Shown piece by piece: positions 16,797-25,335 of a stretch of DNA of 40,879 nt. Source of the DNA: Alphaproteobacteria bacterium (GTDB lineage: Bacteria > Pseudomonadota > Alphaproteobacteria > SMXS01); NCBI GenBank assembly GCA_030836535.1, contig JAURPT010000171.1, forward strand, positions 1 through 40,879. Reading direction: 5' to 3'. Made by a program: the position numbers and the translations under genes. The notes under the pieces were generated by a model. That model saw only the letters and a program-made list of their open reading frames with translations, was not told the DNA's origin and made no database searches. Every line of letters starts with the position of its first letter. Position 1 is the first letter of the stretch.

Positions 16797-18065
16797 ATGA
16801 ACGAATATGCTGCCATTGATGGGCCGGTAAGCGCCCAGGATTTTAATCCGCTAGACCAGAAGATTCAGGGGTGTCCATACCCCTATTACAAGGCTATGCG
16901 GTCCGAATGCCCGGTATTCCAGGCACCGCAGACAGGCATGTTCTATGTCACGAAATATGATGATATCCGGCACATCAAGCGTAACCCGGATATCTTTTCC
17001 TCCAACATGGTGTTGGGGGATCGCGGCGGCATCCGAGAAATTGACCTGCAATATACGGATATCCTGCGCACCTATGGGTGGGAACATGTCCAGGTATTGC
17101 AGCGGACGGACCCGCCCGCCCACAATCGCTGGCGGCAATATATTGACCGGACATTCACTGCCCGCCGTGTGCGTGAGCTGAAGCCCTATATAGATGAACA
17201 GGTTCATTCCCTGATCGATGAATGGATCGACCAGGGCGAATGCGAATTTGTGCATGACTATTGCATCCCCTTGCCTTGCAAGGTGATTGCCGATCAGCTT
17301 GGCCTGCCGAGCGACCAATATCTCAAGCTGAAGGAATGGTCTGACGCCTTCCTGGAGCCAGGCGGCCTGATGTGCACTGACAAGCGCATCATTGAGTGTG
17401 CCTGGACGGAGATTGAAGCACAGCAATTCTTCTACCGGGTATTTGAAGATCGTCGGAAGAACCCCCGCAACGACATTATGTCGTCGCTGGTGAATACGCA
17501 GGTCGAAGGGGAAGACCCCCTGTCGATGCACGAGTTGCAGAACCTGATGCATCAGTTGATCACAGGTGGGAATGAGACAACGACGTCGGCGATTTCCCAT
17601 GCCCTGTGGAACCTGATGAAAAACCCGGACCAGATGGCCAAGTTGTGGGCTGACCCCAGCCTGGTGAACAATTTTGTTGAAGAAGCCCTGCGGTTCGAGA
17701 CACCGATCCTCGGCCTGTTCCGCATGGTCACGCAGGACACGGAAATCCGGGACGTGCAACTGCCGAAGGGGTCGATCATCTTCATGGCCTATGGCGCAGC
17801 AAACCGGGACGAAGAAAAGTTCGACGATGGCGAAGATTTGATTATCGACCGGCAGAATGCCGGGGCGCAGATTGCCTTTGGCATGGGTGCCCATTTCTGC
17901 CCGGGTGCGATGCTGGCCCGTCAGGAACTGCGATCGACGTTTGAGATCATGATCGAGCGGATGGAAGACATTCAGCTGGCCCGCCCGCTGGGTGAACTGA
18001 CCCATGATCCGTCGATCTTCCTGCACCAGCTGACAGAACTACCGATCAAGTTCAAGAAGCGCTGA
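16797..18065 (+). CDS. Cytochrome P450
   Basis: A complete soluble bacterial P450 of 422 residues. The heme-ligand loop FGMGAHFCPG places the thiolate Cys at 368; the K-helix ExxR is Glu296 to Arg299 (EALR); the I-helix oxygen-binding segment is TGGNETTTS at 256-264, with Asn where many P450s have Gly-Ala or Asp. It inserts one oxygen atom into an unactivated carbon using electrons from a ferredoxin and its reductase, neither of which is seen in the window. Substrate is unknown; family assignment within CYP needs comparison. It overlaps the VOC gene by one base (TGATG) and follows the MFS pair, so it belongs to the SnoaL-GMC-MFS run. Confidence 0.95.
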   Translation: MNEYAAIDGPVSAQDFNPLDQKIQGCPYPYYKAMRSECPVFQAPQTGMFYVTKYDDIRHIKRNPDIFSSNMVLGDRGGIREIDLQYTDILRTYGWEHVQVLQRTDPPAHNRWRQYIDRTFTARRVRELKPYIDEQVHSLIDEWIDQGECEFVHDYCIPLPCKVIADQLGLPSDQYLKLKEWSDAFLEPGGLMCTDKRIIECAWTEIEAQQFFYRVFEDRRKNPRNDIMSSLVNTQVEGEDPLSMHELQNLMHQLITGGNETTTSAISHALWNLMKNPDQMAKLWADPSLVNNFVEEALRFETPILGLFRMVTQDTEIRDVQLPKGSIIFMAYGAANRDEEKFDDGEDLIIDRQNAGAQIAFGMGAHFCPGAMLARQELRSTFEIMIERMEDIQLARPLGELTHDPSIFLHQLTELPIKFKKR

Positions 18066-18706
18066 TGCCGCTGGAACTCGACCATCTGTTTTACATGGTG
18101 GAAGATGAAGCCCAGGCAGAGGCCTGGGCTTCTGCTTTGCGGCTGGAAGAGTCCTACCGCCGCCAGCACCCCGGCCAGGGGACGACCAATATTTGCTGCT
18201 GCTTCAACAATGCCTATCTGGAATTTTTGTGGGTCGATGACCCGCAGGCAGTTGCCTCGGATGTCTCTGCACCACTGGCATTTGCGGCCCGATCAGCCTG
18301 GGGAAATTTGGGCACATCGCCCATCGGTATCAGCATTCGCCACGGTGAAGACGAAGCGCTGCCCTTTGAGACATGGCAATACACGCCATCCTATTTGCCC
18401 GAGGGTGTGACAATTTCCATGGCGCGAGATAGTGATGACGCCCGCCAGCCCTTGCTCTTTGCACCACCCGGTGGTTGCCGCCCGGATTCGTGGACCGGTG
18501 ATAGGGCTGTGCCGTTGAATGTTGCTGAGCTTGTATCAGTCGAGATTGGTGTACCAGCAGGGATGGAACCTTCAACTGGACTGATTCAACTAGCGGAACT
18601 GGGGCTTATCCAGCTGACAGGCGGGCAGTTGCAATGGGGCCTGACATTGACATTGCACCAGCCAGGCGACCCCATTCCAACAGAATTGATGCTACCGATC
18701 TGGTAG
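18065..18706 (+). CDS. Glyoxalase-like (VOC) domain protein
   Basis: A 213-residue protein whose N-terminal part looks like a vicinal-oxygen-chelate domain: LELDHLFYMVEDEAQAEAW with a conserved-position His7, TNICCCFNNAYLEFLWVDD (about 40-58) and a later region with ISIARD-like spacing (GVTISMARDSDD near 115). Members bind a divalent metal through His and Glu and act as lyases, isomerases or dioxygenases; not all keep the metal site. It shares a stop-start overlap with the P450 gene and ends the plus-strand run, and the GST gene on the other strand ends 12 nt further on. Confident as a gene, moderate on function. Confidence 0.78.
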   Translation: MPLELDHLFYMVEDEAQAEAWASALRLEESYRRQHPGQGTTNICCCFNNAYLEFLWVDDPQAVASDVSAPLAFAARSAWGNLGTSPIGISIRHGEDEALPFETWQYTPSYLPEGVTISMARDSDDARQPLLFAPPGGCRPDSWTGDRAVPLNVAELVSVEIGVPAGMEPSTGLIQLAELGLIQLTGGQLQWGLTLTLHQPGDPIPTELMLPIW

Positions 18707-18718
18707 CCAGAACGCAGT

Positions 18719-19435
18719 TTAGTCCTGGCGATCTGTGGCGTCGTCGCGGGTCTGGGTATAGAGAAGTTGTTTCTCTTCCTCGCTCAGCTGGCCCGGCGTG
18801 GCGGCGATGTCCTTGCCAATTTCATAGGCGCGTTTGACGGCTGGGCGTTCGCCCATGCGCTCAAACCATTCCTTCAGGTGGGGCGTGGCGTTGATGTCCT
18901 GTCCCTGCAGTTCATACAGTGTTACCCAGCCCCAGCAGGCCATATCGGCAATGGAATATTCATTATTGGCGATCCAGTCATTGTCCTTTAGCTGGTCATC
19001 CAACAGGCCCCAGAGCCGCGCTACTTCATTGGTGTATCGGTCCTTGGCGTATTGAATGTCTTCGGGGCAATAGGCGTTGAAGTGGTTGGCTTGGCCGCCC
19101 ATGGGGCCCATGCCGCCCATTTGCCACATCAGCCATTCCAGTACTTTGGCTCGCTTGGCCGGGTCTTTGGGATAGAACTGCCCGGTTTTTTCCGCCAGAT
19201 GGATCAGGATGGCACCGGATTCCATGATGGACACCGGGTTGCCGTCTTCGTCCAGTACGTTGTGGTCCACAATGGCGGGGACGCGATTGTTGGGGCTGAC
19301 TTTTAGAAACTCCGGCTCAAACTGGTCGCCCTGCAAGATGTTGACCGTCTTGACGGTGTAGTCGATACCCGTCTCTTCCAGGAAGATGGAAACCTTCCAC
19401 GTATTGGGCGTGGGAAAATAGTAAAGGTCGATCAT
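18719..19435 (-). CDS. Glutathione S-transferase, YghU/YfcG-like
   Basis: A 238-residue GST. The thioredoxin-like domain opens MIDLYYFPTPNTWKVSIFLEE, with the glutathione-binding SPNNRVPAIVD (about 46-56) and the cis-Pro and ESGAILIHLAEKTG (about 71-84) of the G-site; the alpha-helical domain carries EYSIADMACWGWV (about 160-172), typical of the Nu-class YghU/YfcG group. Members have glutathione-dependent disulfide-bond reductase or peroxidase activity. It is 21 nt downstream of a MAPEG gene on the same strand, both being glutathione-linked families. Reasonable interpretation: detoxification of reactive products made by the neighbouring oxidation genes. Confidence 0.9.
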   Translation of the reverse strand: MIDLYYFPTPNTWKVSIFLEETGIDYTVKTVNILQGDQFEPEFLKVSPNNRVPAIVDHNVLDEDGNPVSIMESGAILIHLAEKTGQFYPKDPAKRAKVLEWLMWQMGGMGPMGGQANHFNAYCPEDIQYAKDRYTNEVARLWGLLDDQLKDNDWIANNEYSIADMACWGWVTLYELQGQDINATPHLKEWFERMGERPAVKRAYEIGKDIAATPGQLSEEEKQLLYTQTRDDATDRQD

Positions 19436-19456
19436 TGTGTTCTCCGATTTGATCGA

Positions 19457-20116
19457 TCAGGCCGCAGCCAGGAAGAAGTAAAGAGCGCTCAGTGCCATAA
19501 AGGCGAGTGAACCCAGGGTTGTTTGGATACCGACAACACGGCCGAAGCTTGCAAAGGGGTCTGTGCTCAGGCCCCAAGCGTGCAGAATACGGCCCAAAAC
19601 AAACAGACCACCGCCGATGAACACAAAGACATCCGGCGCACCGGCCCACTCGATGACGATCATCAGGCCCAGGCCGGTGGGGGCGTATTCGGTGAAATTG
19701 GCTTGAACACGTGTCATGCGGCTGGAGACTTCATCCGCCCCGGTTTCTGATTCGATGGCCACGCGGACATTGTGGTAGAGCACATTATAGCTCAGCACCA
19801 CGAGCAAAAGTCCGAGTGCGGCAGCCCAATACAGGCTGATGGGCACGTCCAGCGACAGGCCGGCAGCGGCCCCAAGACCAGCTCCTGAGAAATGAGCAAC
19901 AATGAACAAGGCAGCGCCTGCGAAGATGCAACCATAGCTAGCGCGCACGAAGTTCATGAAGATGTTGATCAACATGTCCGGCGGGTTGGCAGGCAGGCCT
20001 TCTTCACCGCGGTGGTAAGGCAATATCCGACGATACGCGCGATAGATACTCAGCCCCGTAAACAGCAGGGCCAGGCCCAGAAGGGCGGCAAAAAGTGTCC
20101 AGTCGATGGTGTCCAT
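19457..20116 (-). CDS. MAPEG family protein with N-terminal extension
   Basis: A 219-residue membrane protein. Residues from about 130 to 219 match the MAPEG family, with RVQANFTEYAPTGLGLMIVI and GGGLFVLGRILHAWGLS. It is longer than the usual 130 or so residues: the first 85 residues hold two more predicted helices (TLFAALLGLALLFTGLSIYR and a second near 65-80), linked by a polar loop. The gene precedes the GST gene by 21 nt, and the LuxR-type regulator gene lies 79 nt upstream on the same strand. The extension is not obviously another known domain. Confidence 0.85.
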   Translation of the reverse strand: MDTIDWTLFAALLGLALLFTGLSIYRAYRRILPYHRGEEGLPANPPDMLINIFMNFVRASYGCIFAGAALFIVAHFSGAGLGAAAGLSLDVPISLYWAAALGLLLVVLSYNVLYHNVRVAIESETGADEVSSRMTRVQANFTEYAPTGLGLMIVIEWAGAPDVFVFIGGGLFVLGRILHAWGLSTDPFASFGRVVGIQTTLGSLAFMALSALYFFLAAA

Positions 20117-20195
20117 GATCTCTCCCCCGTGACGATCCTGTGCAGCATCCTAGCGGGCCGGTCGTCGTCCGCCAAGTGCGCGCACAGAAGGCGCG

Positions 20196-20996
20196 CTAGA
20201 GAATGGGGCCAATAATCCCCAGCTGTGCAGCCTTTGCGACGGCCTGTGTGCGGGTGACGGCGTCCAATTTTTTGGCCGCGTTGGCGATATGAAAGCGTGC
20301 TGTTGTGTGGGATACGTCGAGGATCTTGCCGATTTCCTGGTCGCTCTTGCCCTGGGCCGCCCAGGTCAGGCATTCGATTTCACGTTTGGTCAGGTAGATA
20401 AAACCGGTACGCGGGGGTTCAGGGTCACGTGCGCGGCGTATGACGTCCATAAAGTGCAGACCCGCCAGTGTCAGCGGATACTGATATGCATCCAGTTTTT
20501 CCTGCAGGTTGATGTCGGCATCGTAGCTCAGCCACGTGACTGAACCAATGCGACCCTTTGCCAAATGGGTGGGCATGGTGATGCCGCCAGATATGCCAAG
20601 AGCAGCCATCTGCTCCATGGTTTTCATCTGTAGCGGTTCAATGTCGATGGCGACCGACCATGTGCCATTGCAGTACCAATAGAACGGCAAATGTTCGAAC
20701 CGGGAGGCATGGCTGACGGCGCTGACCAATGTCAGGCTCTGTTCGACCCACTGATCGATAAATTCCGTCGGCCAGCCGAAGGAATCTGCCAGTCGGTTGC
20801 CCTCTTCATCTGTGAGCGGAACGGTGGTTGAAATGTCATCCAGCACAGCAACAAGCGGCAGGCCAATCACATTGCCAATGTCGCGCAATATCTGGACGCC
20901 CTCGGCAATCGTTGGCCCATTGGCCAATTTTTCTAAAGTCTGCTCAAGGCGTTGCCTCGTCACATGGCTGCCGTCAGTGTTCACACTCTGATCCAA
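20196..20996 (-). CDS. LuxR-family transcriptional regulator (autoinducer-domain type)
   Basis: A regulator with a ligand-binding N-terminal domain and a C-terminal LuxR helix-turn-helix: [20 protein letters not shown] then [20 protein letters not shown] and [15 protein letters not shown]. The N-terminal half resembles acyl-homoserine-lactone-binding domains in the segment [20 protein letters not shown] followed by LPFYWY, but the Asp-Pro that contacts the ligand in LuxR and TraR is replaced by Ser-His. No luxI-type synthase is in the window, so this is a solo receptor, maybe for another ligand. The TTG at 20996 follows a GGGGAA site; the frame is open to 21074. A 14-bp palindrome at 21092-21105 lies just upstream. 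Confidence 0.83.
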   Translation of the reverse strand: MDQSVNTDGSHVTRQRLEQTLEKLANGPTIAEGVQILRDIGNVIGLPLVAVLDDISTTVPLTDEEGNRLADSFGWPTEFIDQWVEQSLTLVSAVSHASRFEHLPFYWYCNGTWSVAIDIEPLQMKTMEQMAALGISGGITMPTHLAKGRIGSVTWLSYDADINLQEKLDAYQYPLTLAGLHFMDVIRRARDPEPPRTGFIYLTKREIECLTWAAQGKSDQEIGKILDVSHTTARFHIANAAKKLDAVTRTQAVAKAAQLGIIGPIL

Positions 20997-21091
20997 CGAA
21001 TTCAGTTCCCCAATAGTGCCCTGGCTGTAAAACCGGCCATGATCACCGCCACAATATAGCCCCAAGCGTATCAATCGGAACAGGGTATTAG

Positions 21092-21105
21092 TGGACGTTC
21101 GTCCA
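21092..21105. promoter_or_regulatory. Palindrome TGGACG-TT-CGTCCA, candidate operator
   Basis: A perfect 6+2+6 inverted repeat in the 187-bp gap between the LuxR-type regulator and the divergent SRPBCC-like gene at 21184. Its size resembles half of a lux box but it is not the canonical 20-bp sequence. Location suggests an operator, possibly autoregulatory. Confidence 0.4.
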
Positions 21106-21183
21106 ATCAGCGTAGTAGCGATTCGAAAGGCGCTAAGGTAAAGTCACGCCTGCTGATACGGGAAACGCGGGAAATTGAACCTG

Positions 21184-21687
21184 ATGCTCCAGCTGGTTGA
21201 TCCAGAACAGAGGCCGGTCCATTGGTATATGGATGTCCGGATGCCTGTGGACGAGCTATCGGCTATCTTTGCGGATTACCGCAATGTCAGTGAGTGGTGG
21301 CCGGATAAAAATACCCGCTTCGACTTTATCGGCGACGGTATCGGGATGATCCGCAATATATACCCGCCGGGTGGCCTGATGATCAGCCAGCGGCTGGATG
21401 CAATCGACGAAAACCAGCGGACGATCACGGCGACATTCCTGAATTCCGAGGAATATGGCATGAAGGACTTTCAGGGCACCATGAAGGCAACAGACTTGGG
21501 CGATGGATGGTCGCGCCTTACCTATATGGCAACCACCAAGACAGCTCCCGATGTGCCGCACAGCATGCGTATTGCAGCTGTCGAAGGTTACCTGGCCGGT
21601 TTCTACGCCAGTCTCAAGGCCCAGCTTGAAGGCAACGGCATCGAGGCGCTTAGTGCGGGCCGGCTGGAAATGAAAGAAGACGTGTAA
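21184..21687 (+). CDS. SRPBCC-like protein of unknown function
   Basis: A 167-residue protein with the look of a Bet v1/START (SRPBCC) fold: ADYRNVSEWWPD near the N-terminus resembles the usual early helices, GIGMIRNIYPPGG and ISQRLDAIDENQRTITATFL form strands, and the C-terminal amphipathic helix is AAVEGYLAGFYASLKAQLEG. Such proteins bind hydrophobic ligands or act as cyclases. The frame starts at ATG 21184 after GGGAAA at a rather long spacing; a TTG at 21175 is possible. It is divergent from the LuxR-type gene and 68 nt before the CoA-transferase gene, so it may be under that regulator. Fold assignment is by pattern only. Confidence 0.7.
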   Translation: MLQLVDPEQRPVHWYMDVRMPVDELSAIFADYRNVSEWWPDKNTRFDFIGDGIGMIRNIYPPGGLMISQRLDAIDENQRTITATFLNSEEYGMKDFQGTMKATDLGDGWSRLTYMATTKTAPDVPHSMRIAAVEGYLAGFYASLKAQLEGNGIEALSAGRLEMKEDV

Positions 21688-21755
21688 ACACGCCTTTAAG
21701 CCCCCGCGCTTTTGGCTATAGTAACGTCAAATCCAATATCAATGCGGGAAGTAGT

Positions 21756-22967
21756 ATGACGGATACCAAGCCGGGGCCGCTCGACGGCGTCAAAATCCTC
21801 GACCTTTCAACGGTTCTTCTGGGTCCCTATGCGGGCCAGATCATGGGTGATCTGGGCGCAGATGTGATCCGTGTCGAATCTCCTGCAGCCGACGTCACAC
21901 GCTGGTCCGGCGACATGACCGCCCCTGGCATGGGGTTCTTGTTTCTGGGCGCAAATCGGAACAAGCGCTCTTTGTGCCTCGACCTCAAGCAGGATGGCGC
22001 AAAAGACATCCTGATTGGCCTGATTAAAGAGGCGGATGTGCTGCTGCATAATATCCGGACAGAGGCAATTGAGCGCCTTGGTTTCGGGTACGAAGACGTC
22101 AAGGCGATCAAGGAAGATATTGTCTATGTCCATGCTGTCGGCTACGGCAGCGATGGCCCTTATTCAGGCCAGCCCGCCTATGACGACCTGATCCAGGCAG
22201 CCGGTGGCGGTATGATGCTGGGTGAATACATCGATGGCGATGAAGACCCGACCATGATCCCCACACTGGTGGCGGACAAAACATCTGGCTTGCACTGTGC
22301 TTATGCGCTGTTGGCCGCCCTGTTTCACCGCGAACGGACGGGTGAAGGCCAGTATGTAGAAGTCCCCATGCTGGAAAGCTTTGTGTCCTTTCTGATGATG
22401 GACCATATGGGCAACCGCATTTACGAACCTGAACGCGGCATTCCCGGCTATCACAAGGTCTCCAACCCGAACCGGCGGCCCTACAAGACGTCCGATGGCT
22501 ACATCTATATCATGCCATTCGGTGAAAACGCCTGGGCCAAGATTTTCGAGATTGGTGATTCCCACATCCAGCCGGATGACCCTATGTTCTCCAACATGGA
22601 GCAGTTGATCGCCAATCTGCAGACGATCTATGCGGCCATGCACGCTATGACGCCCCAGAAGACGACCGATGAATGGTACAAGCTTTTGTCAGAAGCCGGT
22701 GTGCCGGTGATGTATGTAAACCGCATCGACGAACTGATGGATGACCCACACTTGCAGGCTGTGAATATGTTTGAAAGCAGGCCGCATCACCGGGAAACGG
22801 GATACATTTCCACCAAGCAGCCGATCAAGTTCTCGGAAACACCGGCGTCAATCCGTCGTGACCCGCCAGGCATGGGCGAGCACAACCAGGAAATCCTGCG
22901 CGAGCTGGGCTATTCGGATGAAGACATTGCCGATATGGAAGCCCGCAATGTCGTGGTGAAGATGTAG
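21756..22967 (+). CDS. CaiB/BaiF family CoA-transferase
   Basis: A complete class III CoA-transferase of 403 residues. It opens PLDGVKILDLSTVLLGPYAG and has LGADVIRVESP, LGANRNKRSLCLDL and ADVLLHNIRTEAIERLGFGY in the expected order. The catalytic Asp that forms the aspartyl-CoA intermediate is in PAYDD, Asp143. These enzymes move CoA from a donor acyl-CoA to a carboxylic acid such as carnitine, bile acids or 2-methylacyl derivatives; the acceptor is not known here. A CoA ester made here could feed the crotonases at 914 and 1851. The stop codon is separated from the opposing EthD gene by one base. Confidence 0.93.
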   Translation: MTDTKPGPLDGVKILDLSTVLLGPYAGQIMGDLGADVIRVESPAADVTRWSGDMTAPGMGFLFLGANRNKRSLCLDLKQDGAKDILIGLIKEADVLLHNIRTEAIERLGFGYEDVKAIKEDIVYVHAVGYGSDGPYSGQPAYDDLIQAAGGGMMLGEYIDGDEDPTMIPTLVADKTSGLHCAYALLAALFHRERTGEGQYVEVPMLESFVSFLMMDHMGNRIYEPERGIPGYHKVSNPNRRPYKTSDGYIYIMPFGENAWAKIFEIGDSHIQPDDPMFSNMEQLIANLQTIYAAMHAMTPQKTTDEWYKLLSEAGVPVMYVNRIDELMDDPHLQAVNMFESRPHHRETGYISTKQPIKFSETPASIRRDPPGMGEHNQEILRELGYSDEDIADMEARNVVVKM

Positions 22968-22968
22968 C

Positions 22969-23661
22969 CTATTCGTCTTCCGCCAGACCGGGCCAGAAGA
23001 CCCGGTTTTCATCGACAAACATGGCGTGGGTAGCTTTGGTATCCAACAGATTAGCGCGGTCGGCCTTTTTTGGGGCCCCGCGTTTGTCCTTATTGAAAGC
23101 GGCTTCTGTGTCCCACCACAATTCTTCCGCGCCGTCATAGAGCGCATCGCCCCCTTCATAGGCGCTTGGCAGCGTGGGTGACCGCACAAAGCGCTTTAGA
23201 TTCTCTCCCTTGGAAAAGAGTGGTCCATCCAACGCCAACCACTGGTCATGGAACTGCTCGTGCGTCAATGCCGGGTTGCGCTTCACGAAAAACAGCACTT
23301 TAACGAGCTTGTCCTTCTCGGCGATCGGGTCGCCGTCAATGATGACATACTCGCTGGCCATGATTCCTGCGGAGCGTTCCCGCATAAAGGCTGGTTCATC
23401 GATATAAGCACCATTCATATATTCAGGCATGGTATTCAGCACACGGGCAGCGTCTGTATCCTGCAGCCATACTTCCGGGCTGCCATCGCAGGGCGCGTCA
23501 AAGCCCGGATAGGCCTTGGCGGCTTTGTGGTTTTGGACATAGCGGCGCATCACCGGCACCAGCGTTAACGCATGCACGGCGTGTGGGCCGCTCCAATGTT
23601 TATGAAACTGGCGTTGGCTGATGTCGCTGCGCTTGTTCAGCATGCCGAAAACTTTGATCAT
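22969..23661 (-). CDS. Two-domain EthD-like protein
   Basis: A 230-residue protein with two EthD-like (dimeric alpha+beta barrel) units. The first shows IKVFGMLNKRSDISQRQFHK with HWSGPHA near residues 2-27; the second shows VKVLFFVKRNPALTHEQFHD near 120-140. Each has the strand-loop-helix and the FHxxW pattern. EthD proteins are associated with ether and aromatic degradation and are thought to act as small ferredoxin-linked or isomerase subunits, although the reaction is not settled. I chose ATG 23661 because AGGGGG precedes it by 7 nt; the frame is open to 23688. It is convergent with the CoA-transferase gene. Confidence 0.82.
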   Translation of the reverse strand: MIKVFGMLNKRSDISQRQFHKHWSGPHAVHALTLVPVMRRYVQNHKAAKAYPGFDAPCDGSPEVWLQDTDAARVLNTMPEYMNGAYIDEPAFMRERSAGIMASEYVIIDGDPIAEKDKLVKVLFFVKRNPALTHEQFHDQWLALDGPLFSKGENLKRFVRSPTLPSAYEGGDALYDGAEELWWDTEAAFNKDKRGAPKKADRANLLDTKATHAMFVDENRVFWPGLAEDE

Positions 23662-23939
23662 GAATGGTCCCCCTGTGGTCTTCCCCAAGACTGGTTAGTC
23701 AGCATGAACGACGCGTGTGCGTGCTGCAATGCGAAATCTTCAGAGAGGTATTGCGGGAATCGCCGTTTCCGTTTGCTTTTGGCTTGCCAATCCGAAAACC
23801 CGTGCCCACTATCTTCCAGGGGAATTTTTGGGAGTAAAGGGATGCCGCTTTGGGCGCGCCTTACGGAACACACCGCCGATAGCAGTATTGGCGCATATCA
23901 TCCGCGGCAAAAAACAGCCACCACGGGCGGAGGTTGTCG
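23662..23939. other. Intergenic region before the four-symporter array
   Basis: A 278-bp stretch separates the divergent EthD and first GPH genes. It contains a perfect dyad TTGGC-TT-GCCAA at 23779-23790 and no convincing protein-coding frame. The dyad is a possible regulator site; promoter boxes are not clear. Confidence 0.4.
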
Positions 23940-25334
23940 TTGACTGACTCAGCAACGCGCTTGAAGCCGCGCACTCTTATTGCCTATGGGATTTCGGACC
24001 TGCCGGTGATGTTAGCCAACATCCCGATGATGCTGTACCTCAATGCGTTCTATGCGAAGGACTTTGGTCTCGACCTTGTCGACATGGCCAATATGCTGCT
24101 TTTTGCTCGCGTGTTTGACCTGATCACTGATCCATTAGTGGGTTACCTATCGGACCATACGAAGACACGCTGGGGCAGGCGCAAGCCCTGGATGGTGGCT
24201 TCGCTGCCTGTTCTGGTTCTTGGCCTTTATCAGGTGTTGGTGCCGTCGCCAGACGCTGATCTCTGGTATCTCGTGGGGTGGATGATAGTCATGCAGCTTG
24301 GCTGGACCATGCTGATGATCCCTTACTACGCCTGGGGGGCCGAGCTTTCCAAAAACTATGACGAACGCACCCGTATTGCCGGCTGGCGTGCAGGCATGGG
24401 CTCGGTCGGCCAGCTTATTGCCATTGCCTTTCCGTTTATTTTCGGGTTGCCGCTCTTTGTCGATATGGGCTGGGGGCTCACCGGCTTTGCAGACATCCTG
24501 CGGGTAACGGCCTATGCGGCTGTCATTCTGGTGCCCTTGTGCGTGTTCACCACAATTTGGCGGGTCAAAGAAGCGCCGAATGCGGGTGGGTCGGCTATGG
24601 AGATGATGGACGGCCTCAAGGTCATGGCCAAAAATGGCTCATTCCGATGGCTGGTGATTACTTTCATGCTGTCGAGCCTGGGGCTGGCGGTGATGATGCC
24701 GATGAACGCTTTTTATGTAACGGCGGTGCTGGACGTACCGCAAATGCTGGTGCCGACTGTCATGTTCTTTGGCACCTTTGCCGGTCTACTTGGCCTGCCG
24801 TTCTGGATGGCTATTTCAAAACGCTTTGGCAAGCACCGGGCCTGGATTGGCGGTCTTCTGTTTGTGACAGCTTTTAGTCCCATGTATCTGTTTTTGGGGC
24901 CGGGCGACTTCTGGTACATGGTGCCTTTTGCGGTTATCAGTGCCTTTGGCACGGGCTCCTTCATGGCCCTGCCCAATGCCATGAAGGCCGATGTGATTGA
25001 TATCGACACGGCCCGCACGGGTGAAAACCGGGCGGCCATGTTCTTCTCTGCCTGGTCGCTGACCTCTAAGGCGGCGTCCAGCCTGGGTGGCTCTCTTGGC
25101 CTTTGGGCGCTGGCGCTGGTCGGGTTTGACGCGACGTTGGGTCCGGCCAATTCGGCGGATGCCCTGATGGGCCTCAAGTTGGTCTACGTGTTCCTGCCTG
25201 CGATTATCTTCGTGACGGCGGGCATCATTATCTGGAAATACCCTCTCAACAAAGAGCGTCAGGAACGTATCCGCGCGGCGATTGATCGTCGGCAGGAGCG
25301 ATGTACCCAGGCTGCTGTGCAATTGGCTGAATAA
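23940..25334 (+). CDS. GPH-family sugar/cation symporter, array gene 1
   Basis: A 464-residue 12-helix transporter of the glycoside-pentoside-hexuronide:cation family, the MelB-like branch of MFS. Helix 2 carries FDLITDP (Asp60, Thr63, Asp64), matching the cation-binding Asp-Asn-Asp helix of MelB with Thr for Asn. Further family blocks are DHTKTRWGRRKPWM, IPYYAWGAELSKNYDERTRI with AGWRAGMG, and MKADVIDIDTARTGENRAAM. It should co-transport a sugar, sugar acid or similar molecule with H+ or Na+. I use the TTG at 23940, 6 nt after GGAGG. It leads a four-gene array; the next start is 2 bases after its stop. Confidence 0.93.
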   Translation: MTDSATRLKPRTLIAYGISDLPVMLANIPMMLYLNAFYAKDFGLDLVDMANMLLFARVFDLITDPLVGYLSDHTKTRWGRRKPWMVASLPVLVLGLYQVLVPSPDADLWYLVGWMIVMQLGWTMLMIPYYAWGAELSKNYDERTRIAGWRAGMGSVGQLIAIAFPFIFGLPLFVDMGWGLTGFADILRVTAYAAVILVPLCVFTTIWRVKEAPNAGGSAMEMMDGLKVMAKNGSFRWLVITFMLSSLGLAVMMPMNAFYVTAVLDVPQMLVPTVMFFGTFAGLLGLPFWMAISKRFGKHRAWIGGLLFVTAFSPMYLFLGPGDFWYMVPFAVISAFGTGSFMALPNAMKADVIDIDTARTGENRAAMFFSAWSLTSKAASSLGGSLGLWALALVGFDATLGPANSADALMGLKLVYVFLPAIIFVTAGIIIWKYPLNKERQERIRAAIDRRQERCTQAAVQLAE

Positions 25335-25335
25335 A

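Noticed and set aside
16851-18026. Long minus-strand open frame (about 391 codons) inside the P450 gene
   Set aside because: Antisense to an intact P450 with all signature residues; no recognisable domain.
20150-20199. Nested hairpins (CTAGCG with CGCTAG; GCGCGC repeat) at the end of the LuxR-type gene
   Set aside because: No U-run on the LuxR strand, so not called a terminator; GC-rich arms of 6 bp are weak evidence.
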